Assembly (NCBI RefSeq): GCF_027627575.1
Contig: NZ_CP114065.1
Location: 930,001 to 994,000 of the forward strand
Length of the DNA: 64,000 nucleotides
Reading direction: 5' to 3'
Source of the DNA: Kribbella sp. CA-293567
GTDB taxonomy: Bacteria; Actinomycetota; Actinomycetes; Propionibacteriales; Kribbellaceae
Part shown: piece after piece, positions 34,647 to 42,815 of the stretch
How the letters are laid out: the number at the start of each line of letters is the position of its first letter
How positions within the stretch are numbered: the stretch's first letter is position 1
Translations under genes and position numbers: made by a program
Notes under the pieces: model-generated
Seen by the model: only the letters and a program-made list of their open reading frames with translations
Told to the model about the DNA's origin: nothing
The model's database searches: none

Positions 34647-36271
34647 CAACGACCTCTTCGCCCTCACCGAACCCGGCCGATCCGGCCGGCCCGGTCGGGG
34701 CGGACGTCATCGCCACCGACGCCGTCGCCGAGCCGATCGCGCAGCTGACGCCGCGGCAGACCGTCCAGGCGATCTCCGGCCTGATGATGGGCATGTTCGT
34801 GGCCATCCTGGCCGGCACCGTGGTGTCGACCGCGTTGCCGCGGATCATCAGCGACCTGAACGCGAGCCAGTCGTCGTACACCTGGGTCGTCACGCTCGAG
34901 CTGCTCGCGATGACCGCCACCGTGCCGCTGTGGGGCAAGCTCGCGGACCTCTACAACAACAAGCTGCTGGTCCAGCTGTCGCTGGGCTTCTTCGTGATCG
35001 GCTCACTGGTGGCCGGCTTCGCGCCGAACATCGAGGTACTGCTGGGCAGCCGGGTGCTGCAAGGCCTCGGTGCCGGCGGTCTGACCGCGCTGGTGCAGAT
35101 CGTGATGGCGGCGATCATCCCGCCGCGTGAGCTCGGCCGGTACTCCGGCATCTTCGGCGCGATCTTCGCCTCGGCAACCGTCGGTGGACCGTTGCTGGGT
35201 GGCTTCCTGGTCGACTCGCCGCTGGGCTGGCGGGCCTGCTTCCTGGTCGGCGTGCCGTTCGTGCTGGCGGCGATCGTGCTGCTGCAGCGCACGCTGAAGC
35301 TGCCGACCGTCCGCCGTGACGTGAAGATCGACTGGTGGGGAGCGTTCCTGATCACCGCCGGGGTCAGCACCCTGCTGGTCTGGTCGTCCTTCGCCGGCAG
35401 CAGGTTCGAGTGGGCCTCCGGCTGGAGCTTCCTGCTGGTCGGCGCGGCGCTGGTCGCGCTGCTCGCCGCGGTGCTGGTCGAGCGCCGGCACCCCGAGCCG
35501 ATCATCCCGATGGACCTGTTCCGCAACCGGACGGTGACGCTGTCGATCGTGGCCAGCGCACTGGTCGGGGTGGCGATGTTCGGCGGGTCGGTGTTCCTGG
35601 CGCAGTACTTCCAGATCGCGCAGGGCTACTCGCCGACCAAGGCCGGCCTGATGAGCCTGCCGATGATCCTCGGCATGATGGTCGCCTCGACCGTCGCGGG
35701 TGGGCTGATCACGAAGTACGGCAAGTGGAAGATCTACCTGGTCATCGGCAGCGTGCTGCTGCCGATCGGACTCGCGCTGTTCGGCACGATCGACGCGCAC
35801 ACTTCGAAGTACCAGTTGTGGGCGTTCATGGTCGTGCTCGGTGTCGGCATCGGTCTGGTGATGCAGAACCTGGTGCTGGCCGCGCAGAACGACGTACCGG
35901 CCCGGGAGCTGGGCGCGGCCACCTCGGCGGTCAGCTTCTTCCGCAGTATGGGCGGCACCATCGGGGTCAGCGTGCTCGGTGCGATGCTGGCCGGCAAGGT
36001 CACCGAGACGCTGAATCCGGGCGGCGAATCGTCCGGCGGCAGCAACGCCGTACCGAACCTCGCGGAGCTGCCGGAGCAGGCTCGGGTCGTGGTCGAGAAC
36101 GCGTACGGCGCGGCGACGGCCGAGCTGTTCATGATGTCGGTGCCGTTCGCGGTGCTGGCCCTGGTCGCCGTGGTGTTCATCAAGGAGAAGCCGCTGCAGA
36201 CCACCTCCGGCGCCGAACGCCGGGCCCACGAGGAAGCGGCCGGCAAGCTCGACGGCACACTGGACCGATGA
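34643..36271 (+). CDS. DHA2-type MFS efflux transporter
   Basis: Membrane antiporter of 542 residues with about 14 helices, the DHA2 drug:H+ group. Motifs: [10 protein letters not shown] (motif A-like loop 2-3), [13 protein letters not shown] and [24 protein letters not shown] (motif C). A Pro/Ala-rich N-terminal tail of about 45 residues lies in the cytoplasm. Controlled with the overlapping TetR gene. It would pump a hydrophobic compound out; a link to sterol products is inferred only from adjacency. Confidence 0.92.
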   Translation: MTTTSSPSPNPADPAGPVGADVIATDAVAEPIAQLTPRQTVQAISGLMMGMFVAILAGTVVSTALPRIISDLNASQSSYTWVVTLELLAMTATVPLWGKLADLYNNKLLVQLSLGFFVIGSLVAGFAPNIEVLLGSRVLQGLGAGGLTALVQIVMAAIIPPRELGRYSGIFGAIFASATVGGPLLGGFLVDSPLGWRACFLVGVPFVLAAIVLLQRTLKLPTVRRDVKIDWWGAFLITAGVSTLLVWSSFAGSRFEWASGWSFLLVGAALVALLAAVLVERRHPEPIIPMDLFRNRTVTLSIVASALVGVAMFGGSVFLAQYFQIAQGYSPTKAGLMSLPMILGMMVASTVAGGLITKYGKWKIYLVIGSVLLPIGLALFGTIDAHTSKYQLWAFMVVLGVGIGLVMQNLVLAAQNDVPARELGAATSAVSFFRSMGGTIGVSVLGAMLAGKVTETLNPGGESSGGSNAVPNLAELPEQARVVVENAYGAATAELFMMSVPFAVLALVAVVFIKEKPLQTTSGAERRAHEEAAGKLDGTLDR

Positions 36272-36567
36272 TCGTTGCCTTCAGTATCAGCCCCGCCGCG
36301 GGAGACGAGACCGGTGGCGTGAGCGAGGCGGTCGCCGAGGCGATCCGCGTCGTTCGCGCCTCCGGTCTGCCGAACGAGACCAACGCCATGTTCACGAACC
36401 TCGAGGGGGAGTGGGACGAGGTGATGGCGGTGGTGAAACAGGCCGTCGAGGCTGTCGCCGCCGTCTCGCCCCGGGTCGGTCTGGTGCTGAAGGCCGACAT
36501 CCGGCCCGGCTACACCGGTCAGCTCGCCGCCAAGGTCGAGCGGATCGAGCAGGCCCTGTCCGACTGA
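36268..36567 (+). CDS. Thiamine-binding/MTH1187 family protein (UPF0045)
   Basis: Small protein of 99 residues of the MTH1187/YkoF-like family: [29 protein letters not shown] at the start and [13 protein letters not shown] toward the end. Family members form ferredoxin-like tetramers and some bind thiamine or its pyrimidine part. ATG overlaps the MFS stop (ATGA), so it belongs to the TetR-MFS unit. Its role beside an efflux pump is unclear. Confidence 0.82.
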   Translation: MIVAFSISPAAGDETGGVSEAVAEAIRVVRASGLPNETNAMFTNLEGEWDEVMAVVKQAVEAVAAVSPRVGLVLKADIRPGYTGQLAAKVERIEQALSD

Positions 36568-36570
36568 GCG

Positions 36571-37314
36571 TCAGTGGCCGTTGAGCGCCTGGACGGTCTC
36601 CTGATAGCGACCTTCGCGTTCGGCGTCGCGAAGGAAGCCGACCCGCCGGACGGTCACCTCGGTGACCTCCGGCTGGTCGGTGAGGATGCTCATCGTCTCG
36701 GTCAGGTACTCCTCGACAGGCATCGCGCGCTCGTCGTCCTGCTGCCCCATCAGCGTGGTCTGGACGGCGGGAGGGATCACCTCGATCACCTGGATGCCGA
36801 CCTCGGCCAGCTGGAGCCGCAGGCTCTGGGTGTAGCTGTGGATGGCAGCCTTGGTGGCGTTGTACGTCGGGGTGACCACGAGCGGGACGAAGGCGAGCCC
36901 CGAGGAGACCGTCAGGATCGTCGCGCCGGGTTTCGCCACCAGGTACGGCGTGAAGGTCGCGACGGTACGGATCGTGCCGAGCAGGTTCGTGGTGACGGTC
37001 GCCTCGGCGATCGCGACGTGACCGGGATCGAGCAGGTTCTCGGGGCGCATGATGCCGGACATCGTCAGCACCGCGTTCAGGTCCGGGTACCGCGCGGTCA
37101 CCTCGTCGTACGCCGCCTGGATCGACTTCGGATCGTCGACGTCGAGGACGACGGTGCCGAGACCGGGATGCTCGCCGGCCAGCTGGTCGAGCAGTTCCCG
37201 GCGCCGGCCGCCGATCACGACTTTGTTGCCCAGGGCATGGAACTTGAGAGCCAGCCCGAGCCCGAGACCCGAAGTACCGCCGGTGACGAAGATCGTGTTG
37301 CCTGTGGTTTTCAT
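36571..37314 (-). CDS. Short-chain dehydrogenase/reductase (DltE-like)
   Basis: SDR of 247 residues. The coenzyme motif is TGGTSGLG (about 11-18), followed by ILTVSSGLAF (catalytic Ser) and YNATKAA (Tyr-x3-Lys). The C-terminus is short and lacks a membrane anchor. ATG at 37314. Divergent from an XRE regulator with a perfect palindrome between them, a common arrangement in actinobacteria. Substrate unknown. Confidence 0.9.
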   Translation of the reverse strand: MKTTGNTIFVTGGTSGLGLGLALKFHALGNKVVIGGRRRELLDQLAGEHPGLGTVVLDVDDPKSIQAAYDEVTARYPDLNAVLTMSGIMRPENLLDPGHVAIAEATVTTNLLGTIRTVATFTPYLVAKPGATILTVSSGLAFVPLVVTPTYNATKAAIHSYTQSLRLQLAEVGIQVIEVIPPAVQTTLMGQQDDERAMPVEEYLTETMSILTDQPEVTEVTVRRVGFLRDAEREGRYQETVQALNGH

Positions 37315-37359
37315 GGTTCCAGCATCGGCCGGTGCGCCGTCGGCAACCAGGCCCGGCTC

Positions 37360-37384
37360 AGCCACTGCTCGGCGAGCAGTGGCT
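37360..37384. promoter_or_regulatory. Perfect palindrome between SDR and XRE regulator genes
   Basis: AGCCACTGCTC-GGC-GAGCAGTGGCT: 11-bp arms with a 3-base centre, 45 bases from the SDR start and 29 from the regulator start. A very likely operator for the divergent XRE regulator. Confidence 0.75.
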
Positions 37385-37413
37385 AACGTCCGGGACTGCT
37401 GAACAATGGGTCT

Positions 37414-38265
37414 ATGGACTATCGGGACCTGTCGGACTTCCTCCGCAAGCGTCGCGAGGCGTTGCAGCCCGAGGATCTCGGCCTGCCGCGCGGCCGCCGT
37501 CGCCGTACGCCGGGCCTGCGGCGCGAGGAGGTCGCCGCGCTCGCCGTGATGTCGACCGACTACTACAGCCGGCTCGAGGGCGGTCGTGGTCCGCAGCCGT
37601 CGACGGAGCTGCTCGCCGCGATCGCCCGTGCGCTGCGCCTGACGCTGGACGAGCGGGACCACCTCTATCTGCTGGCCGGTCACGGCGTACCGCCGCGCTC
37701 GGGCGGCAACGACCACGTGAATCCCGGGCTGCTGCGGATCATGGACCGGCTGGTCGACACCCCTGCCCAGGTGATGAACCGGCTCGGCGAGACCTTGCTG
37801 CAGACCGCGGTCGACGTCGCGTTCGAAGGTGAGCTGACGAACTTCGAAGGGCTCGAGCGCAGTGGCGTCTACCGCTGGTTCCTGACCGAGGGCGAACGCG
37901 ACCGGTACGCCGACGACGAGGTCCGCGCCAACCACAGCCGCGTCCTGGTCTCCGGCCTGCGCTCCGTCTACGCCACCGACGGCGACAAGTCCCGGGCCGG
38001 CACCATCGTGCGGGCCCTGCTGGACGGGAGCGCGGAGTTCAGGCGGCTGTGGGACGCGCACGAGGTCGGCATCAGGCATCTGGGCACCAAACGATTTGTG
38101 CACCCGGTAGTCGGCAACCTGGAGTTCCACTGCCAGCTCCTCGACGACCAGCAGCAACAGCAGACGTTGCTGGTCTTCACGGCGACTCCAGGCTCCGAGA
38201 GCGCCGAGAAGCTGGCACTGCTGGCGGTGCTGGGGCAGACCGAGTTCGAGGCTCGGCAAAGCTGA
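37414..38265 (+). CDS. XRE-family regulator with MmyB-like ligand domain
   Basis: Regulator of 283 residues. The helix-turn-helix (about 25-80) contains RTPGLRREEVAALAVMSTDYYSRLEGGRGPQPS, the signature of this actinobacterial group; the remainder (about 105-275) is the PAS-like MmyB ligand-binding domain. ATG at 37414. It probably controls the divergent SDR through the palindrome at 37360-37384. Confidence 0.92.
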   Translation: MDYRDLSDFLRKRREALQPEDLGLPRGRRRRTPGLRREEVAALAVMSTDYYSRLEGGRGPQPSTELLAAIARALRLTLDERDHLYLLAGHGVPPRSGGNDHVNPGLLRIMDRLVDTPAQVMNRLGETLLQTAVDVAFEGELTNFEGLERSGVYRWFLTEGERDRYADDEVRANHSRVLVSGLRSVYATDGDKSRAGTIVRALLDGSAEFRRLWDAHEVGIRHLGTKRFVHPVVGNLEFHCQLLDDQQQQQTLLVFTATPGSESAEKLALLAVLGQTEFEARQS

Positions 38266-38269
38266 GAGA

Positions 38270-38280
38270 CTTTCGGAAAG
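38270..38280. promoter_or_regulatory. CTTTC-G-GAAAG palindrome upstream of ThuA-lectin gene
   Basis: An 11-base perfect palindrome about 90 bases before the ThuA-lectin start. The following 60 bases are AT-rich for this genome (GGTTAATTTAAGCC near 38314) and likely hold the promoter. Candidate regulator site; the protein is unknown. Confidence 0.4.
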
Positions 38281-38370
38281 GGCTTGCTGAAGTCTTTACC
38301 GGGGTTACATCGTGGGTTAATTTAAGCCCTGAATTAGCGCGCCCCCGCGCCCACGGAAGGACCCGCCCCC

Positions 38371-39660
38371 ATGCAAATGGTCCGCAGAAACTCCATCGTC
38401 CGACTGCTCGCCCTGGCGCTGATCGCCTGCCTGACGCTGACTTCAGGCAGTGCGTTCGCCCGAGACCTCCAAGCCGGCCAGGCCGCCGCCACCTTCAAGG
38501 TGCTCGCCTTCTACAGCGGCAGTTTCGATGCCGCGCACATCGACTTCCAGAAGGAGGCCAGGGAGCGGTTCCCCGCGTTCGGCGCCCAGCACGGCTTCAC
38601 CTACGAGCAGACGAACAACTGGGACCGGCTGAACAGCCTGACCAGGAACGACGCCCAGGTGGTGCTGTTCCTGGACGACTCGCCGCACAGTGCGGCGCAG
38701 CGCGCGGGGTTCCAGCGCTACGTCGAGAGCGGCGGCGGCTTCCTCGGCTTCCACGTCGCCAACTACAACGACGCCAGCGGTGGCTGGCCGTGGTTCAACA
38801 ACACCCTGCTCGGCACCGGCCGGTTCAGCACCAACACCTGGCTGCCGACCGCGACCACGCTGCGGACCGAGAACCGCACGCACCCGTCCCTGGTGAACAC
38901 GGGTGCGACCTTCCGGTCGGCCGTCAGCGAGTGGTACAGCTGGCAGAACGACCTGCGCAACAATCCCGACATCCAGGTGCTGGCCTCGATCGACCCGTCC
39001 AGCTTCCCGGTCGGTACGTCGCAGCGCTGGACCAGCGGCTACTACCCGATCATCTGGGCGAACAAGAACTACAAGGCGATCTACGCCAACTTCGGCCACA
39101 ACGCGATGAACTACGAGACCAACACCCGGACCTCGTCGACCTTCGACAGCCCGGCCCAGAACCAGTTCGTGATGGACGCCCTGAAGTGGCTCGGCGGTGG
39201 CGGCACCACCGTCCCGCCGGTCGACCAGCCGGACGCGAGCAAGTGGTACACGGTCGCGAACAAGGGCAACGGCAAGTGCGTGGACGCCCGCGCCGCCGGT
39301 ACGGCGAACGGCACGGTCGTCCAGCAGTACAGCTGTAACAGCTCGCAGGCCCAGCAGTTCCAGTTCCAGCCGACCTCGGACGGCTTCACCCGGATCAACA
39401 ACCGGAACGACGCCAGCAAGGTGGTCGACGTGTCGGGTGTCTCGCAGGCCGACAACGCCGGCCTGCACCTGTGGGCCTACGGCGGCGGCGCCAACCAGCA
39501 GTGGCAGGCGGTCTCCGAAGGCAGCGGCTACTTCCACTTCGTCAGCCGCCTGAGCGGCAAGTGCCTGACCGTCCCCGGCGGCTCCACCGCCGACAGCACC
39601 CAACTGGTCCAGCTGACCTGCAACAACTCCGCTACGCAGTCGTTCCGGCTCGCCGGCTGA
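38371..39660 (+). CDS. Secreted ThuA-domain protein with ricin B lectin domain
   Basis: Exported protein of 429 residues: signal peptide (about 1-31, ending SGSAFA), ThuA-like domain (about 40-275: KVLAFYSGSFDAAH, VVLFLDDSP, GGGFLGFHVAN, NFGHNAMNYE), a Gly/Pro linker (GGGGTTVPPVDQP) and a C-terminal ricin-type beta-trefoil (about 290-429) with QxF/QxW repeats (AQQFQF, NQQWQA). ThuA domains are linked to trehalose and related sugar metabolism and to glutamine-amidotransferase-like folds; the lectin would target a polysaccharide. Common in Kribbella-type soil actinobacteria. The 3' end overlaps the convergent BASS gene by 29 bases. Confidence 0.88.
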   Translation: MQMVRRNSIVRLLALALIACLTLTSGSAFARDLQAGQAAATFKVLAFYSGSFDAAHIDFQKEARERFPAFGAQHGFTYEQTNNWDRLNSLTRNDAQVVLFLDDSPHSAAQRAGFQRYVESGGGFLGFHVANYNDASGGWPWFNNTLLGTGRFSTNTWLPTATTLRTENRTHPSLVNTGATFRSAVSEWYSWQNDLRNNPDIQVLASIDPSSFPVGTSQRWTSGYYPIIWANKNYKAIYANFGHNAMNYETNTRTSSTFDSPAQNQFVMDALKWLGGGGTTVPPVDQPDASKWYTVANKGNGKCVDARAAGTANGTVVQQYSCNSSQAQQFQFQPTSDGFTRINNRNDASKVVDVSGVSQADNAGLHLWAYGGGANQQWQAVSEGSGYFHFVSRLSGKCLTVPGGSTADSTQLVQLTCNNSATQSFRLAG

Positions 39661-40501
39661 GGTAGAAGGCGAAGGCGGCGGTGGGGATGAACATCACGAT
39701 GCCGTAGACGGCGACCGGGATGGACATCTCGCTGTTGTTCAGCAGGGACGGGCTCAGTGCGATGGTGAGCGCCAGGGTGGCGTTGTGGATGCCGATCTCC
39801 ATCGAGCACGCGATGGACTGGCGCTCACCGAGCCGGGCCAGCTTCGGTACGGCGTACCCGAAGGCGAGGCTGAGGATGTTCAGCAGGACGGCGACCACGC
39901 CGACGGCGGCGAGGTAGTCGAGGAAGTTGGCGCGCTCGGTGTAGATCGCGGCGAAGATCACCAGCACCAGGACCAGGATCGAGCCGAGTTTCACCGGGCG
40001 CGCCATCGCGTGCGCGAAGTCCGGTTTCTTGTTGCGCAGCAGCATTCCCAGCCCGACCGGGATCAGCACGATCGCGAAGACCTGCAGCATCTTGGCCGGT
40101 TGCAAGCCGATCTGGCCGTCGCCGAGGAAGTGGTTCAGCGACAGGTTGACCACGATCGGCAGGGTGATCACCGCGATCACCGAGTTGACCGCGGTCAGCG
40201 TCACGTTGAGGGCGACGTCGCCGCCGGCCAGGTGACTGAAGAGGTTCGCGGTGGTGCCACCGGGGGAGGCGGCCAGCAGCATCATCCCGACCGCCAGCGC
40301 GGGGGCCAGATCGAACAGCTTCACCAGGCCGAAACAGATGGCCGGCAGCAACAGGATCTGGGTGCCGAGCGCAACCAGGACGGCGCGCGGCATCCGCAGT
40401 ACCCGGGTGAAGTCGGCGATGGTCAGTGTCAGCCCGAGTCCGAGCATGATGATCGCCAGCGCGACCGGCAGCAGGACCGAGGTGAGCACGGAGTCGTTCA
40501 T
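39632..40501 (-). CDS. BASS-family (bile acid:Na+ symporter-like) transporter
   Basis: Membrane protein of 289 residues with about nine to ten helices. The MLGLGLTLTIADFTRVL start, LLAASPGGTTANLFSHLAGGDVALNVTLTAVNS and SMEIGIHNATLALTIA blocks are diagnostic: they carry the sodium-site residues of the family. ATG at 40501 has AGGGAG. It would import an organic acid with sodium; substrate unknown. Convergent overlap with the ThuA-lectin gene. Confidence 0.9.
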   Translation of the reverse strand: MNDSVLTSVLLPVALAIIMLGLGLTLTIADFTRVLRMPRAVLVALGTQILLLPAICFGLVKLFDLAPALAVGMMLLAASPGGTTANLFSHLAGGDVALNVTLTAVNSVIAVITLPIVVNLSLNHFLGDGQIGLQPAKMLQVFAIVLIPVGLGMLLRNKKPDFAHAMARPVKLGSILVLVLVIFAAIYTERANFLDYLAAVGVVAVLLNILSLAFGYAVPKLARLGERQSIACSMEIGIHNATLALTIALSPSLLNNSEMSIPVAVYGIVMFIPTAAFAFYLSRRAGTTA

Positions 40502-40587
40502 GGGCGGCTCCCTAGGAAATGGATGCTCAGAGTGACAGTGCTCAGAAGTCTCGGCAAGGGGGTGCCTTCTGTATTACGTTGCCGCAC

Positions 40588-41679
40588 ATGCCCTCTAACT
40601 TGTTGGCCCTGCGCATCGCGGCGCTCGCGGCCGGAGTACTGCTCGCCACGTCCCAGCTCGTCCCGGCGCAGGCGGCCGGGCAGCACGTACCGAAGTACCA
40701 GTGGGAAGTGAAGCCGACCGGGAGTACGTCGCAGTTCCGCGGTCTGGCCGCGGTGAACAAGGACGTGGCCTGGGTTGCGGGAAGCAACGGCCAGGTGTTG
40801 CGCACCCTCGACGGCGGCAGGAAATGGCAGAACGTCAGCCCGCCGGGGCAGACGCTGCTGTTCCGCGACGTCGAGGCGTTCGACGCGAAGCGCGCGGTGA
40901 TCCTGGCGATCGGGCCGGGGGAGGACTCGCGGATCTACCGGACCGCGGACGGTGGCAGAACGTGGGCCGAGTCGTTCCGGAACACCGATCCCGCTGCGTT
41001 CTACGACTGCCTCGACTTCAACGACTCGCGGCACGGGCTGGCGCTGAGCGACCCGGTGGACGGGAAGTTCCGGATCGCCGCCACCGCGGATGGCGGCAAG
41101 TCGTGGAAGGTGCAGGCGACGAAGGGGATGCCGGCCGCGCTGCCCGGGGAGTTCGCCTTCGCGGCGAGCGGGACCTGCCTGGTGGCCGGCGCCGGCCGGT
41201 CGGCGTGGTTCGCGACCGGTGGCGGTGACCGGCCGCGGGTCTTCCGGACGGTGGACGGCGGGCGCAGCTGGAAGGTGAGCGACTCCCCGATGGCCAGTGG
41301 CGAGGCGGCCGGCATCTTCAGCCTGAGCTTCCGCGGACAGTTGCACGGAGTGGCGGTCGGTGGTGACTTCGCGACCACGGGTGACGCGGTGAGGGGTGCG
41401 TCGTACACGTCCGACGGTGGCCGGACCTGGAAGCTGGTGCCGGCGGACAAGGCGCCGAAGAAGTACCGCAGCGGCTCCGCCTTCGTGCCGTGGTCGGTCA
41501 AGACGGTCCTCGCCGTCGGCCCGACCGGCAGCGACGTGAGCCTGGACGGCGGACGCAGCTGGAAGCAGTTCGACGACGGCAACTACGACAGCGTCGAGTG
41601 CGCCGGGTTCGGCTTCAAGGCCGGCTGCTGGGCGTCGGGACCGAAGGGCGCGGTCGCGCGACTGGCTGTCACCCGGTAA
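40588..41679 (+). CDS. Secreted Asp-box (BNR) beta-propeller protein
   Basis: Protein of 363 residues with a signal peptide (about 1-30, ending PAQA) and six Asp-box repeats of the form S/T-x-D-G-G-x-x-W: TLDGGRKW, TADGGRTW, TADGGKSW, TVDGGRSW, TSDGGRTW and SLDGGRSW. These predict a six- or seven-bladed propeller like photosystem assembly factor Ycf48 or sialidase-type folds. The Arg triad of a sialidase is not evident, so catalysis is doubtful. A strong terminator follows. Confidence 0.83.
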   Translation: MPSNLLALRIAALAAGVLLATSQLVPAQAAGQHVPKYQWEVKPTGSTSQFRGLAAVNKDVAWVAGSNGQVLRTLDGGRKWQNVSPPGQTLLFRDVEAFDAKRAVILAIGPGEDSRIYRTADGGRTWAESFRNTDPAAFYDCLDFNDSRHGLALSDPVDGKFRIAATADGGKSWKVQATKGMPAALPGEFAFAASGTCLVAGAGRSAWFATGGGDRPRVFRTVDGGRSWKVSDSPMASGEAAGIFSLSFRGQLHGVAVGGDFATTGDAVRGASYTSDGGRTWKLVPADKAPKKYRSGSAFVPWSVKTVLAVGPTGSDVSLDGGRSWKQFDDGNYDSVECAGFGFKAGCWASGPKGAVARLAVTR

Positions 41680-41687
41680 TTCCGTTC

Positions 41688-41718
41688 GGCGACACCCGCA
41701 GGTCGCGCGGGTGTCGCC
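41688..41718 (+). terminator. Stem-loop terminator after Asp-box gene
   Basis: GGCGACACCCGC (41688-41699) pairs perfectly with GCGGGTGTCGCC (41707-41718), 7-base loop, nine bases after the stop codon. The T tract that follows is weak (TGTCTAC). Confidence 0.65.
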
Positions 41719-41740
41719 TGTCTACGGTCAGGATGAGGAC

Positions 41741-42580
41741 ATGCGAAGACTTCCTCCCAGGTTGCTGGTCACGTTCGCGGGGCTGCTGATGGTGCTGCCG
41801 ACGGCGGCCGCCGCCAGCGCACGCGGTGACGACCGGCCGGACCGGCCCGGTCAGCCGCTGAAGGTGCTGACCTACAACATCCACCACGGCGCCGGGACGG
41901 ACGGCGTACTGGATCTCGAGCGGATCGCCAAGGTGATCGAGAACTCCGGGGCCGACCTGGTCGGGCTGCAGGAGGTCGACAAGCACTGGAGCCAGCGCAG
42001 CAACTGGGTCGATCAGCCGGCCTGGTTGGCCGCCCGGCTGAAGATGCACTACGCCTACGCGGCGAACCTCGACCTGCCGCCGCTGAAACCGGGGGAGCCG
42101 CGCCGGCAGTACGGCACGGCGGTGCTGTCGAAGAGCCCGATCAAGGACTTCGAGAACACGCTGCTGCCGCTCTACCCGACCGGTGAGCAGCGCGGGCTGT
42201 CAGTGGCGGCGATCAAGATCCGTGGCGTCTACCTGCGGTTCGCCAACACGCATCTGACGTCGAACAACAACGCCGAGCGGCTCGAGCAGGCGAAGAAGGT
42301 GGTCGAGTTGCTGGACGACTCGAAGCTGCCGACCTTCGTGGTCGGCGACCTCAACGCCCGGCCGAACGCGCCGGAGATCGCCACCCTGACCAAGGTCTGG
42401 CGCGACACCTGGGCCGACGTCGGCACCGGACCGGGGTACTCGAGCCCGACGGAGAACCCGGCGGCCCGGATCGACTACCTGCTGCACACCCGGCAGAAGA
42501 TCGAGCCGCTGTCGTCCGCGGTGATCACCACCAACGGGTCCGACCATCTGCCGGTCGTTGCCACCTACAACCTTCGGTAG
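41741..42580 (+). CDS. Secreted endonuclease/exonuclease/phosphatase family protein
   Basis: EEP-fold metal-dependent hydrolase of 279 residues after a signal peptide (about 1-26). Motifs in order: TYNIHHG, GLQEVD (metal-binding Glu), RFANTHL, FVVGDLNARP and SDHLPV (the terminal His). Members cut DNA, phosphoesters or phosphoinositide-like lipids; the secreted position favours nutrient scavenging. ATG at 41741. Ends at a clear terminator. Confidence 0.88.
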   Translation: MRRLPPRLLVTFAGLLMVLPTAAAASARGDDRPDRPGQPLKVLTYNIHHGAGTDGVLDLERIAKVIENSGADLVGLQEVDKHWSQRSNWVDQPAWLAARLKMHYAYAANLDLPPLKPGEPRRQYGTAVLSKSPIKDFENTLLPLYPTGEQRGLSVAAIKIRGVYLRFANTHLTSNNNAERLEQAKKVVELLDDSKLPTFVVGDLNARPNAPEIATLTKVWRDTWADVGTGPGYSSPTENPAARIDYLLHTRQKIEPLSSAVITTNGSDHLPVVATYNLR

Positions 42581-42600
42581 AACTCACCCGCGGTACCGAT

Positions 42601-42635
42601 CGGCGTCCACCCGGCAAGGGTGGGCGCCGATTTTG
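42601..42635 (+). terminator. Intrinsic terminator after EEP gene
   Basis: CGGCGTCCACCC and GGGTGGGCGCCG form a 12-bp stem (one G-U pair), 5-base loop, followed by ATTTTG. Begins 21 bases after the stop codon. Confidence 0.8.
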
Positions 42636-42647
42636 TCGCGCGCGAAT

Positions 42648-42659
42648 TACAAGCTTGTA
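42648..42659. promoter_or_regulatory. TACAAGCTTGTA palindrome upstream of NlpC/P60 gene
   Basis: A 12-bp perfect palindrome in an AT-rich patch (AATTACAAGCTTGTAGTTTG), about 160 bases before the gene start. Near the likely promoter; candidate operator. Confidence 0.4.
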
Positions 42660-42746
42660 GTTTGTCAAGCCGACACGCAGGTGCAACAAAGTTATTCGTG
42701 GGATAGGTGTTCCCAATGGGGCTGTAGGCAACTAGTGTCACGTATG

Positions 42747-42762
42747 TGGTCCAGCTGGACCA
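42747..42762. promoter_or_regulatory. TGGTCCAGCTGGACCA palindrome in NlpC/P60 leader
   Basis: A 16-bp perfect palindrome 53 bases before the preferred start. It may be a binding site or an mRNA dimer/hairpin element. Confidence 0.45.
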
Positions 42763-42768
42763 AAAGGA

Positions 42769-42794
42769 CATGAACCCTGGGGAAGGGGTTCATG
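42769..42794 (+). promoter_or_regulatory. Hairpin covering the first candidate start codon of the NlpC/P60 gene
   Basis: CATGAACCC (42769-42777) pairs with GGGTTCATG (42786-42794), loop 8. The stem buries an ATG at 42792-42794, while GGAAGGA and a second ATG at 42816 lie free just after it. This favours initiation at 42816 and suggests translational control. Confidence 0.5.
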
Positions 42795-42815
42795 ACTGGC
42801 GGAAGGAAGAACCCG

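Noticed and set aside
42581..42815. c-di-AMP (ydaO-type) riboswitch before the NlpC/P60 gene
   Set aside because: Such switches often precede wall hydrolases in actinobacteria, but I could not find the conserved core segments here; the region instead contains simple palindromes.
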